Shown: one piece after another, positions 53,402-62,480 of the stretch | Numbering within the stretch: position 1 is the first letter of the stretch | How the letters are laid out: each line of letters starts with the position of its first letter | NCBI GenBank assembly: GCA_910573755.1 | Contig: CAJTBO010000001.1 | Location: forward strand, 327,820 to 391,819 | DNA length: 64,000 nucleotides | Reading direction: 5' to 3' | Source of the DNA: Lachnospiraceae bacterium | GTDB lineage: Bacteria > Bacillota > Clostridia > Lachnospirales > Lachnospiraceae | Notes under the pieces: generated by a model | What the model was told of the DNA's origin: nothing | Seen by the model: the letters and a program-made list of their open reading frames with translations, nothing else | The model's database searches: none | Position numbers and translations under genes: made by a program

Positions 53402-55162
53402 TTATTTTAACTCATTCGCCATCTCATAAAAATGATAATACATGCCCTTGCATTCCATCAGTGTATCATGGGTCCCTTCTTCCACAATACCCTCTTCCGT
53501 CAGCACAAGGATCCTGTCAGAATTGCGGATCGTGGAAAGCCTGTGGGCGATGGTAAGGGTCGTTCTTCCCTCCGAAAGCTTCGTCAGGGACTTCGCAACC
53601 TCAAACTCACTCTCATTATCCAGCGCGGAAGTCGCCTCGTCCAGAATGATGATCGGCGGATTTTTCAAAAATACCCGGGCAATGCTGATACGCTGCTTCT
53701 GCCCGCCGGAAAGTTTCACGCCCCGCTCTCCCACATAGGTATCGTAACCGTCCTTCAGCCCCATAATAAACTCATGGGCTCCGGCGCGTTTCGCCGCTTC
53801 CACCACTTCCTCTTTGGACGCCCCCTGTCTGCCGTAACTGATATTATCAAAAATCGTACCCGAAAACAGATAGACATCCTGTTGTACGATACCGATACTC
53901 TTTCTGAGGCTCTTTAATGTAAACTGTTTGATATCCTCTCCATCTAATGTAATGCGTCCTGCCGACACATCATAAAATCTCGGGATCAGGTTACATAACG
54001 TAGTTTTTCCGCCGCCTGAGGGTCCCACAATGGCAACTTTTTCCCCGGCACGGATCGACAGGTTCAGATGGCTGAATACCTGATTATGGTCATCCGGATA
54101 TTCAAAGTTCACATCCTCAAATACAATATTGCCCTCCGGCTTCTCCAGATCCACCGCACCCGGTTCATCGAATATCTCAATATCCGCATCCATGATCTGT
54201 AAAAACCGTTCGATACCCGTCATGCCGCGCTGGAACTGCTCGGCAAACTCAATGATCCTGCGGATCGTTGCGATCAATGTGGACACATACATGATATATG
54301 CCACAAGGTCTCCCGGATCTATCAGTCCTTTCAGCATAAACAGACTGCCTGCCACCAGTACCAGCAGATACATCAGCCCGTCGAACATCCTGACCGTGGT
54401 CTGAAAAGCGCCCATATATTTATAAGAATCTTTCTTAATATCCAGAAAAGCGCTGTTATCATGCTCGAACTTTTCATTTTCTACCTCTTCATTGGTGAAT
54501 GCTTTCACCACCTTCTGTCCGAGCAGACTGTCCTCGATCCTTGCGTTCAGTTCACCGATCTGCTGGCGCTGTCTGCTGAATACACTCTTCATCTTAAAAT
54601 TGAACGTCATGCAGACTATAGCCATCAACGGTACGCATAAAAAGATGATCACTGTCAGAAGCAGGTTGATCCTTGCCAGTAAAATAAAAGCGATCACCGT
54701 CTTGATCCCCGCAATGAAAAACTCTTCCGGACAGTGGTGCGCAAACTCCGTCACATCAAACAGGTCATTGGTGATCCTTCCCATGATCTGTCCGACTTTC
54801 GTATTATTATAGTAGGTATTGGAGAGCTGCTGCAGATGATTATAAGCATCCCGCCGCATATCCGTCTCTATCCTTGCTCCCATCACATGCCCCATATTTG
54901 CCATATAATAAGCGGCAATACAGTCCACGATCCGCAGCACCAGATAGATCCCGCCAAGCCTGCCCACCGTTCCGATTGTCAGCGCTGCCAGATCCCGGAT
55001 TCCTATATTTGTAATATACCGCATGATCATCGGCAGCACCAGTTCACATACCGTAGTCAGCGCCGCACAGAACAGATCCCTCGCCAATGTCCCGTAATAT
55101 TTTCTGAAATATGGAGTAAACCTGCCCCACAGTTCTTTTGTTTTATACTCTTTCGCATTCAT
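53402..55162 (-). CDS. ABC-type exporter, fused membrane and ATPase domains
   Basis: 586 residues. Six-helix membrane domain (about 20-310) followed by one NBD: Walker A GPSGGGKTTLCNLIP, Q-loop IVQQDVYLFSG, signature LSGGQKQRISIAR, Walker B IIILDEATSALD. MsbA/LmrA-type half transporter acting as a homodimer or with a partner not present here. Substrate is unknown: lipid, peptide or drug. Confidence 0.92.
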   Translation of the reverse strand: MNAKEYKTKELWGRFTPYFRKYYGTLARDLFCAALTTVCELVLPMIMRYITNIGIRDLAALTIGTVGRLGGIYLVLRIVDCIAAYYMANMGHVMGARIETDMRRDAYNHLQQLSNTYYNNTKVGQIMGRITNDLFDVTEFAHHCPEEFFIAGIKTVIAFILLARINLLLTVIIFLCVPLMAIVCMTFNFKMKSVFSRQRQQIGELNARIEDSLLGQKVVKAFTNEEVENEKFEHDNSAFLDIKKDSYKYMGAFQTTVRMFDGLMYLLVLVAGSLFMLKGLIDPGDLVAYIMYVSTLIATIRRIIEFAEQFQRGMTGIERFLQIMDADIEIFDEPGAVDLEKPEGNIVFEDVNFEYPDDHNQVFSHLNLSIRAGEKVAIVGPSGGGKTTLCNLIPRFYDVSAGRITLDGEDIKQFTLKSLRKSIGIVQQDVYLFSGTIFDNISYGRQGASKEEVVEAAKRAGAHEFIMGLKDGYDTYVGERGVKLSGGQKQRISIARVFLKNPPIIILDEATSALDNESEFEVAKSLTKLSEGRTTLTIAHRLSTIRNSDRILVLTEEGIVEEGTHDTLMECKGMYYHFYEMANELK

Positions 55163-55259
55163 CTATTTAAGTCCTTTCACCATATATGCCCTGTCAATCA
55201 GGCCGCATAGACGGTCTTCTAAAGAATATAACACATCTTTTCTATTTTTGCATGGAATT

Positions 55260-56282
55260 TCAGTACTGCCCGTTAAAAATCTGCGCGATCGGGGAATCAT
55301 CCGAAAGGATAACCGTTTTATTATCCCCTTTTACGCTTTCTTTCAGCGCATCCAGTGCCCGGACAAAGGAATAAAAATCCGTTTTTTCCGGATCGGAATA
55401 GGCATCCGAGAGAATCCGCATATATTCCGCTTCTCCTTCCGCCACAGCAGCTTCCGCTTTTGCCTGGGCATCGGAAATCATGATGGATACTTCTTTATCC
55501 GTCGTATTCTCAATCATTTTCGCCTCCGATTTACCTTCCGCCGTATACTGCGCCGCGATATTTTCACGTTCCGAGATCATGCGGGCATATACCGCCTGCT
55601 TGTTATCATCCGGCAGATCCAGTTTTTTCACTTCCACCGCCAGAATCTCAATACCATACTGTTCTTCCACACTGTTAATCTGTTCCATGATCTTTTCTGT
55701 GAGGGAGGTGATCTCCACCACTTCCTCCACTGTCCCGGAAAGTTCCAGATCATTATTCTTTACCTCTGCAGCAGGCTCCTCCACCGTGATCGTCATCTTT
55801 CCATCCCGGCTTCTGATCACTTCGTCCTGTTTCATATTGGATATCGTATTTTTTGTGGCATTGTATACAATAGCATCAATACGGCTTTCCGCGTTGCTCA
55901 CCGAACCGCTCAGCGTCTGGGCAAATTTCAGCGGGTCTGTTACATGCCAGAGCACATAGCTGTCTACGATCATCGTCTTTTTATCGGATGTGATCACATC
56001 CGAAGCCGGCAGATCATAGATCAGCAGTTCCTTCGGAACCGTGTCAACAGATTCCACGAAAGGAATCTTGAAGCTGAGTCCCGCCCGGGTCTGTACCCGT
56101 TCCACCCGACCGAACTGGCGGATCAGTTTGAACTGGTTTTCCTTGGTTATCACCATGGAACCGGCCAGCAGAAAGAGCGCTGCAATGACAATGATCACAA
56201 CGGGGAACATTCTGAATTTATGGCTTTTGGGGGGTTGTTCCGATTTTTTCGTACCATCAGAATTATATCGTTCGTATACCAT
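55260..56282 (-). CDS. hflC: HflC, SPFH-domain modulator of FtsH
   Basis: 340 residues. One N-terminal helix (about 28-48), then an SPFH/band-7 domain (ENQFKLIRQFGRVERVQTRA; GLSFKIPFVESVDTVPKELL; LLIYDLPASDVITSDKKTM) and an Ala/Glu-rich coiled coil (KAEAAVAEGEAEYMRILSDA). With HflK it forms a large membrane cage around FtsH and limits its proteolysis. Starts 2 bp after the hflK stop. Confidence 0.92.
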   Translation of the reverse strand: MVYERYNSDGTKKSEQPPKSHKFRMFPVVIIVIAALFLLAGSMVITKENQFKLIRQFGRVERVQTRAGLSFKIPFVESVDTVPKELLIYDLPASDVITSDKKTMIVDSYVLWHVTDPLKFAQTLSGSVSNAESRIDAIVYNATKNTISNMKQDEVIRSRDGKMTITVEEPAAEVKNNDLELSGTVEEVVEITSLTEKIMEQINSVEEQYGIEILAVEVKKLDLPDDNKQAVYARMISERENIAAQYTAEGKSEAKMIENTTDKEVSIMISDAQAKAEAAVAEGEAEYMRILSDAYSDPEKTDFYSFVRALDALKESVKGDNKTVILSDDSPIAQIFNGQY

Positions 56283-56284
56283 CC

Positions 56285-57334
56285 TTATTCCTCCTCCTCT
56301 GTCTCCGCGTCTGAATTTACATTATCCGCCTTTGTATCCGTATTTACTTTACCTGCCGTATCAGATATGCTGCTCTTATTTTCTGTCACGAAGCTATCCA
56401 ACGGCAGCATAGTGCTCATCGTGCCGTCGCTTCCCTGAATGACCAGCTTGATATCCGGCAGCACATCTTCCATCGTTTCATAAAACATTCGCTTTTTTGT
56501 TACATCAGGAAATTTGATATACTCCTGATACATAGAGTTAAAACGGGCAGCCTGGCCATTCGCCTCGTTGATCCTCTCCTGCTTTGCAGCCTCCGCTTCC
56601 TGCAGAATCCTGTCGGATTCGGCTTCCGCGTTGGGAATCTGTTCATTGCGGTATTTATTGGCATTATTTAAAGCCGTTTCCTTGCCCTGTTTTGCGGTCT
56701 CTACCTCTTTAAACGCATTTTCTACTTCCGCAGTAGGCGGAGTGGCATCCTGAATCGTAATATTAACCAGCGCGATACCGATATCATAATCCTCCAGCTT
56801 GTCCAGGATCATCTGTTTGATATTGGACTGGATCTCGTTCTTTCCTGTGGTCAGCACACTGTCTACGCTGTAGGAACCTATCGTTGTCCGGATACAATTC
56901 TGGGCAATATTTTTTAATACCAGTTCCGGATCCTGAGATGCATAAAGCGCTTTCACCGGATCTGTCACCCTGTACTCCGCATAAAAATCCACATAGATAA
57001 AATTATAATCCGAAGTGATCATCAGGGCATCCTCATCATCCTCCCCCGCCTCTTCATCCCGATAACCAATGGAAAAGCCCTGAATCGTTGTATTTACTTT
57101 TGTTACTGTCTGGATCAGTGGAATCTTAAAATGCAGGCCCGGCGTTGTCACAGCCCGGGGCTCCCCAAAGGTGCAGACCACCGCCTGCTCTTCCTCCTGA
57201 ATGGAATAAAAAGATCCGCTTACAAGAATAAAAAGGATGATCACAATAAGGACTGCTTTGATAATGCCGAATCCTTTTCTCATACTTTCTTTCCTGTCCA
57301 GCGGATCGTTATTCTGCCTGTTTCTTCTAAACAT
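56285..57334 (-). CDS. hflK: HflK, SPFH-domain modulator of FtsH
   Basis: 349 residues from the ATG at 57334, chosen for GGAGGAAAG upstream and because the longer frame has no site. Helix at about 24-45, SPFH domain (EEQAVVCTFGEPRAVTTPGL; HFKIPLIQTVTKVNTTIQGF; YVDFYAEYRVTDPVKALYA) and a C-terminal coiled coil (RNEQIPNAEAESDRILQEAE; AAKQERINEANGQAARFNSM). The acidic tail is longer than in enterics. Confidence 0.92.
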   Translation of the reverse strand: MFRRNRQNNDPLDRKESMRKGFGIIKAVLIVIILFILVSGSFYSIQEEEQAVVCTFGEPRAVTTPGLHFKIPLIQTVTKVNTTIQGFSIGYRDEEAGEDDEDALMITSDYNFIYVDFYAEYRVTDPVKALYASQDPELVLKNIAQNCIRTTIGSYSVDSVLTTGKNEIQSNIKQMILDKLEDYDIGIALVNITIQDATPPTAEVENAFKEVETAKQGKETALNNANKYRNEQIPNAEAESDRILQEAEAAKQERINEANGQAARFNSMYQEYIKFPDVTKKRMFYETMEDVLPDIKLVIQGSDGTMSTMLPLDSFVTENKSSISDTAGKVNTDTKADNVNSDAETEEEE

Positions 57335-57667
57335 GACTTTCCTCCACTTCTCTGAAAAAATGCTGTGTTGATTATTAATAATACATACTATCAGGCATTT
57401 TAACACAGATATAGAGGGAAAATCAATTCCAAAGCATCGTCCAAGCCAATCATATCCGAAAAGCGTAAACATATTTTTAAAATCCGGATATGCTTCATTT
57501 ACGGGAGTTTAAACCAATATTTTGATGATTCCATAATTCTCCAAAAGCAATATCTCTCCCTCAAGCTGCCATAACCCCACTTCCACAAAAAGAAAGATTT
57601 GCAGCCCTGTAATTACTTCCGCAAACCTTTCTTTTTAGAGAGAAACTATTCACATATTTTCTATTAA
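57335..57667. other. Gene-free stretch upstream of hflK with one long inverted repeat
   Basis: AAAAAGAAAG at about 57596 pairs with CTTTCTTTTT at about 57633, extended by TTTGC/GCAAA. It looks like a terminator for the minus-strand genes to its right. No coding frame of merit was found. Confidence 0.5.
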
Positions 57668-57949
57668 CTATTCCATATCTTCAATAGTTGGTATAATTGG
57701 CGATAAATAGGAATCACTGAATTCTTTTACGCTGCCCTTAGATAATACGAAAACTTGAAACTGATTTTCTTTTCCATCAGCCTCGTCATCATGTAAGTAA
57801 ATCAATCTGTAGCTGCCTTCCGCCATCTCTCCTATTGTATTATAAAGTTTAAAGGCTTCTTCCGACTGTGAATTTCTTCTGTTTGCAAAAATTGTAAACT
57901 CTAGAAACCACTCACCATTTAACGCTTTTATCTGAGGCTTAAACTTATT
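57668..57949 (-). pseudogene. Imm7-like immunity protein, 5'-truncated
   Basis: A 93-codon frame bounded upstream by TAA reads KFKPQIKALNGEWFLEF, SEEAFKLYNTIGEMAEGSYR, LIYLHDDEADGKENQFQVFV, LSKGSV and ends SDSYLSPIIPTIEDME. This is the C-terminal two-thirds of the Imm7 family, immunity partners of Rhs-type toxins. No start codon or ribosome site fits the missing N-terminus. It marks a lost toxin/immunity pair. Confidence 0.65.
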
Positions 57950-58028
57950 TTATTCCCTACATTGAAATAAAGATCAAAAAAGCATCATATTGGTTTTGAT
58001 TCAATGCTATCGGTCTACTTTCCTCCCT

Positions 58029-58631
58029 TCAAGTATAGTTTGTTCCCCAAAAAATCATAATTACAAGAAACACCATTTCTGTATGAAAGGGCCATATTAG
58101 TTTTATTGTCTCCCTTTTCATAATGGCATCTACCACTATTGCTGGTGAACTTTCTTTTAATTCAAGTAATTTCTTTTCCAAATTTTCCAATTTTATATCT
58201 ATTGAATCTTCTGAATTATTATACTCTCTCATTACAGCAGGATAATATTTATTTATGACCTTTAAATAGTCATTTCCTCCCTTAAGCATTAATATCATCC
58301 CAATAATAATATATATCGGTATAAAAGAAAAAACGTACGCAGTTATTTTTATTTGTTGAAATAATAAAACTATTATTATTAACCAGTTTGCGCCGGTACA
58401 TATCAAAGATGGTTTAAAATATTTTACTTTATTCTCTTCTTTCATAAATATTAACCATCTTATTCCCTCGAAAATACAAAACGATATTTTAATAATCCAT
58501 ACTATTATTTTATAATTACGAAAGAAAGTGATAAGTGATATTATGATAAACGCCATCAAATATTTACCGGCTTCCCCCATATTAAATTTCTTTGCAAACT
58601 TACTTGTACCTATATAATCCTTCATATTCAT
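58029..58631 (-). CDS. Predicted four-helix membrane protein of unknown function
   Basis: 200 residues, AT-rich. Helices at about 22-36, 40-58, 72-90 and 93-112, then a Glu/Lys-rich cytoplasmic or coiled segment (SEDSIDIKLENLEKKLLELK) and a final hydrophobic end (MVFLVIMIFWGTNYT). The start at 58631 follows GGGGGTAGAG; an upstream extension would run into the MITE-like element. No family recognised. Position among immunity genes makes an immunity role to a membrane-acting toxin possible. Confidence 0.6.
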   Translation of the reverse strand: MNMKDYIGTSKFAKKFNMGEAGKYLMAFIIISLITFFRNYKIIVWIIKISFCIFEGIRWLIFMKEENKVKYFKPSLICTGANWLIIIVLLFQQIKITAYVFSFIPIYIIIGMILMLKGGNDYLKVINKYYPAVMREYNNSEDSIDIKLENLEKKLLELKESSPAIVVDAIMKRETIKLIWPFHTEMVFLVIMIFWGTNYT

Positions 58632-58677
58632 ATCTCTACCCCCAGTCAATAAAAAGCATATATATAAAGATTTATAT

Positions 58678-58775
58678 GGGGCTGTCGCAAAAATCAGTAA
58701 CCCTACAATATGCATCCAAGATTTGAAAGTATTGGCACTATATACTGTAGGAATCTGCTGTTTTGCGACAGCCCC
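58678..58775. mobile_element. MITE-like element with 15-bp terminal inverted repeats
   Basis: GGGGCTGTCGCAAAA at the left and its exact complement TTTTGCGACAGCCCC at the right bound 98 bp without coding capacity. Inner sequence is also partly self-complementary. Ends beginning GGGGCTGTCGC are typical of IS1182-like transposons (recall, not checked). No clear target-site duplication was seen. Confidence 0.75.
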
Positions 58776-58810
58776 AGCATTTTTGTCAATATTTGGCTAA
58801 TACTATACGC

Positions 58811-58996
58811 TTAACAACCCATAAACTTTTGGAAAAGTTCCTTACCTTTATTGATTATGGAATCTACTACTTCTTGTACCACATCATTAAGGCCAATAAC
58901 CGTTAATTTAGAAACTGTTGCTTGCATTTTCACTGGCAATGCAAGTTCTGGTTTCGCTGAAAGAGTATATTCAATATAAACTGATCCATCTCGTGC
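58811..58996 (-). pseudogene. C-terminal fragment of an unrecognised protein joined to an Rhs piece
   Basis: An open frame reads ARDGSVYIEYTLSAKPELAL, PVKMQATVSKLTVIGLNDVV, QEVVDSIINKGKELFQKFMG and ends at TAA (58811). It begins exactly where the duplicated Rhs segment ends but in a different frame. It could be the tail of an immunity or toxin protein; no family recognised. Confidence 0.4.
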
Positions 58997-59270
58997 ACAA
59001 ATACCATCAGGTCATCATTTTCAAAACTGGTGTAGTCGGTCACGTAATCGCGGGCGTATACTTTCCCAGCGTGGGTGATATGGGTGTTGTTAACGCGCAG
59101 ACCTAATCCGTTGTAGGTGTAGGCGGATGTATCGCCCTTCCAGTTGGTGCCTTCCGCCATGCGGTTTGTCTCGTCATACAGATAGGAGCGGCTTGCCTTC
59201 TTCCCGCGGTTTAATCCCGGAGGCGTATTGCCGCCCGGATTGACGATAGTTCTGTTCCAATCTATCGCCT
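58997..59270 (-). pseudogene. Displaced duplicate of an Rhs core fragment
   Basis: The sequence encoding SRSYLYDETNRMAEGTNWKG through FENDDLMVF repeats the Rhs gene at about 61200-61410 with few changes. It is followed (towards 59270) by a copy of the segment encoding NPGGNTPPGLNRG found at about 61740-61790. The roughly 330 bp between those two segments in the main gene are missing, so the copy is itself a deletion derivative. It has no start and no full domain. Confidence 0.8.
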
Positions 59271-59373
59271 CAATGACTTAGTTAAAAACGCAAGAGCAGT
59301 TATGATTCATTCCACATCTGCTCCTGTTTAAGCCTATCTATTATCAGACAGCCTTATGTTTATTTTTTTCATG

Positions 59374-59880
59374 CTAATCAGGATATTTTTTTAAAAACTC
59401 AAGATTTTCTTTTAATTTGTTAATCCTCAAATTTTTTGTATTACCAACAGAAATAATTTCTATATATTCCTCTGCCTTCTCCATTATCTCAGTCTTTAAT
59501 TGTTTGTAGCTAATTACCTGATCTGTCCATGCTCCTGATGCAGGTTCCTTTAAGCTAAACTCAATATCTTTAGAACCCTGTTTTTTTTCTGCCTCTACAA
59601 TACTTATTATTACCATTCCTTTCTTTTTTTGAAATTCAATCCATGTATTATATGATTCTACATCACTAAGCACAACGTAATCTTTTGTCATCAAATTTTT
59701 CATGACTCTCACTAGTCTTTCAAACCAATCATATAATGAAACTTTATCCACAAACACCTCTAATTCTTTAGGATATATTTCACCATACCTATATTCATTG
59801 CACCTAATTTGCAAAAATCCATTTTGCCCTATAAAATCATCGTAATTGGTATACACTATTCTATAATCTAATCTGAACAT
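59374..59880 (-). CDS. Candidate immunity protein for the Rhs toxin (168 aa)
   Basis: A soluble, Lys/Glu-rich protein: MFRLDYRIVYTNYDDFIGQN, YPKELEVFVDKVSLYDWFER, VIISIVEAEKKQGSKDIEF, then a helical end LKENLEFLKKYPD. I do not recognise a named family. It starts 8 bp after the Rhs toxin stop on the same strand, which is the normal place for a cognate immunity gene. That placement is the basis of the call. Confidence 0.65.
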   Translation of the reverse strand: MFRLDYRIVYTNYDDFIGQNGFLQIRCNEYRYGEIYPKELEVFVDKVSLYDWFERLVRVMKNLMTKDYVVLSDVESYNTWIEFQKKKGMVIISIVEAEKKQGSKDIEFSLKEPASGAWTDQVISYKQLKTEIMEKAEEYIEIISVGNTKNLRINKLKENLEFLKKYPD

Positions 59881-59888
59881 ACATGCTC

Positions 59889-62465
59889 CTATCTAAAATC
59901 ATCTATTGTATATGTATATCCACCATATGCAGTATCAAATGCGCCATCATCTTTTATAAAAACATTTATAATTTCTCCATTCATCTCTATTGATTGTAAA
60001 CCAGTTTTTCCTTCGTTTCTTAAAATGTTATATGCTTCTTGAGAATATTGAATAACTTCGCTTTGAGACCAATTTTTATTAAAAAATGATGTTTTATTTA
60101 ATCTGTCAGTTAACTGTTTGTCCGTCAAATATTTTGCCTGTTCTGACATCCCTTCAAATGTATGTTTTTTAATATGCTGAATATTGTTTTTAGAGAATTC
60201 TATCGCCCCTGCACTACCTCTATCAGCACTTCCATAAAAGTCATCTTTCCCATAACCGGCTTTTTCCGCCATATTAATTTCACTTTTCATATTAAAACTG
60301 CGGAAAGTTGCTGTTCCGGCACTTGCTATCAGGGTTGTCAGCATCTCCAATCCATAGTACAGGTCTTCATTTCCGGTAAACATAGTATCGCGGAGAGGGT
60401 TGAAGGATGCCTCGCTGCTTCCCACTGTCCCATAGCCCACATCCTGCGCCGCCTCCAGTATATCCGCAAACCCAAAAGCAACTGCTGCACTGCCGGCGGC
60501 AAACGTCCCGACTGTGACTATGGCAGTACCCGCCGATACGGTTCCTGCAAACAGCCCCAGCACTGCCGGCAGTGCCGTTCCTCCGGTTGCAACCACAGCC
60601 GCTGCGCCGATTGCCAACACTGCCAATGCACTCCCGGTTTTCAGAAGCCCCATTCCGACGCGGTTCCAGTCAACATTATCCACGAATCCGGATACTTTCC
60701 CTTTCAGGTCCCGGAAGCCTGACTGCATCTGCTCCGCCAGCTTATTCATGTCCACGCATCCGCCAAAGGGGGAGAATCCCGCCAGTCCGGTCGGATCATA
60801 GAAGGTCGTCGGATTGCTGAAACAGTACTGATACCAGTTCCCACCGTCCTTCACCGGGTCCATCGCAAGCCAGGTACGGTTATTCGCATCGTAGAACCTC
60901 GCCTCCGCGAAATAAATATCCAGTGTCGTATCGTAGATATGGCCGGTAAAGGTAGCAAAGATATAGTTCCCGTGGTCGTTATTCAACAGCTTGTTCGGGC
61001 TCTCCGGCATCCCCCATGCGTCGTAAGTCAGCTCCGCAAAGCTCTGTCCGTTCGCCTTCGTGTAATACCGGGTATTGCCCATCACATCTTCATGGACATA
61101 CAGGGTTCTCTCCCAGTTCCCCTTGTCTGTGAACTGTTCGATCCTCTCGCTCCCCGCATATACATGCTTCTGTTCATACTCTAACTGCCCGTTTCCTTCG
61201 GCAAATACCATCAGGTCATCGTTCTCAAAGCTGGTATAATCGATCACGTAATCGCGGGCATATACTTTCCCGGCGTGGGTGGTATGGGTGTTATTTACGC
61301 GCAGACCTAATCCGTTGTAGGTGTAGGCGGATTTATCGCCCTTCCAGTTGGTGCCCTCCGCCATGCGGTTTGTCTCGTCGTACAGGTAGGAGCGGCTTGC
61401 CTTTTTCCCGATCTCCGCCGTACGGTTGCCCCGCTTGTCATAGGTATAACTATAAGATTCGTTGCCCTCCTTTTTCTTTGTCAGCTGGTTTAATTCGTTA
61501 TACTGATAGTCTACCACTTTGTTTTTGGACTTTTCAAGTACCAGATTCCCCAGTGTGTCATAGGTATAGGTGGTGGTGGTCCCGGCGATATTGCTGTTTA
61601 TCATGCGGTTTAAGCTGTCGTAACCGTATTTATGGGTCCCTTTATTCGCCTTGTTTGCCTTTTTATCTGCATTATCCTCGGTGCCCGGGTTATCCGGTTT
61701 TTCCGGTTTATTGGGATTATCAGGCTTTTCTCCCTTCTCCCCGCGGTTTAACCCCGGAGGCGTGTTGCCGCCCGGATTGACGATAGTTCCGTCCTCCTCC
61801 TCAGTCTGTCCCGGAGGCACCTGTCCGTTGCCGTCCCCGTTTCCTTCGACGGAAGCGTCATCCTTCACCGTATTTAAGAGCCGGATATTGGTCTCCTGTG
61901 CGGTATCCGACTGGTTCTTTAATACGACGCCTGCCGCAGTATCCGCTGTCGGCTCAGGCAGTGCAGGCCTGTTTACAATGGAAACGGTAGTGCTTAATTT
62001 CCCCGTATCCACGGAAGGGATCTCTATTGCAGGCGCTTCCGCGGAGGCAGTACCGGTGCTGTTTTTCCCATTGCCCTTGTTGTCGGAATTTCCGGAATTC
62101 CCGCTTCCGCTCTGGCCGTGGTTATACTGCATCTCACTTAAGCGGTTTCCTTCCGCATCCCAGCTGTAGGTGCCCTTAAACAGCTTCTTTCCGCCGATGT
62201 TGTACTCATCCGTCTCGATGATCCGGTCGCATTCATCGTAGAAATAATACGCCGTCTCATAGTTCGGATACTCCTTGAAGGTCTTGTTGCCGTTGCCGTC
62301 GTAGGCGAACTTTGTAATGCCGCCGTCGAAGTCCTTCATCTCCACGATCTGGTTTTCCGCATCGTAGTAGTAGTCCACCTGCGTCCCGTCCGGGTAGCCC
62401 TGCACGGTCTTGTTCCCCACGTTGTCCCAGCCGTACGCGGTCTTCCCGCCGTTATGGTCCGTCAC
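59889..62465 (-). CDS. 5'-truncated Rhs/YD-repeat polymorphic toxin
   Basis: 858 residues from a GTG. YD repeats (about 1-120 and 285-500) are split by a low-complexity Asn/Gly/Pro/Lys insert (about 125-285). The Rhs core ends at about 560 with the family hallmark (RFYDANNRTWLAMDPVKD; YQYCFSNPTTFYDPTGLAG). Then comes a Gly/Ala-rich hydrophobic region (about 605-680) and a tip of about 115 residues: GAIEFSKNNIQHIKKHTFEG, KTSFFNKNWSQSEVIQYSQE, EMNGEIINVFIKD, YGGYTYTIDDF. The tip resembles BECR/EndoU-like nucleases (inference). The N-terminal part that directs export is absent: an in-frame TGA lies about 12 codons above and the sequence changes to an insertion-like segment. Confidence 0.75.
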   Translation of the reverse strand: MTDHNGGKTAYGWDNVGNKTVQGYPDGTQVDYYYDAENQIVEMKDFDGGITKFAYDGNGNKTFKEYPNYETAYYFYDECDRIIETDEYNIGGKKLFKGTYSWDAEGNRLSEMQYNHGQSGSGNSGNSDNKGNGKNSTGTASAEAPAIEIPSVDTGKLSTTVSIVNRPALPEPTADTAAGVVLKNQSDTAQETNIRLLNTVKDDASVEGNGDGNGQVPPGQTEEEDGTIVNPGGNTPPGLNRGEKGEKPDNPNKPEKPDNPGTEDNADKKANKANKGTHKYGYDSLNRMINSNIAGTTTTYTYDTLGNLVLEKSKNKVVDYQYNELNQLTKKKEGNESYSYTYDKRGNRTAEIGKKASRSYLYDETNRMAEGTNWKGDKSAYTYNGLGLRVNNTHTTHAGKVYARDYVIDYTSFENDDLMVFAEGNGQLEYEQKHVYAGSERIEQFTDKGNWERTLYVHEDVMGNTRYYTKANGQSFAELTYDAWGMPESPNKLLNNDHGNYIFATFTGHIYDTTLDIYFAEARFYDANNRTWLAMDPVKDGGNWYQYCFSNPTTFYDPTGLAGFSPFGGCVDMNKLAEQMQSGFRDLKGKVSGFVDNVDWNRVGMGLLKTGSALAVLAIGAAAVVATGGTALPAVLGLFAGTVSAGTAIVTVGTFAAGSAAVAFGFADILEAAQDVGYGTVGSSEASFNPLRDTMFTGNEDLYYGLEMLTTLIASAGTATFRSFNMKSEINMAEKAGYGKDDFYGSADRGSAGAIEFSKNNIQHIKKHTFEGMSEQAKYLTDKQLTDRLNKTSFFNKNWSQSEVIQYSQEAYNILRNEGKTGLQSIEMNGEIINVFIKDDGAFDTAYGGYTYTIDDFR

Positions 62466-62480
62466 TTCCGTTACGCGGTT

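Noticed and set aside
55248..56438. A 396-codon plus-strand frame opposite hflC/hflK
   Set aside because: It spans two conserved minus-strand genes and their junction; composition is Arg/His/Phe-rich antisense.
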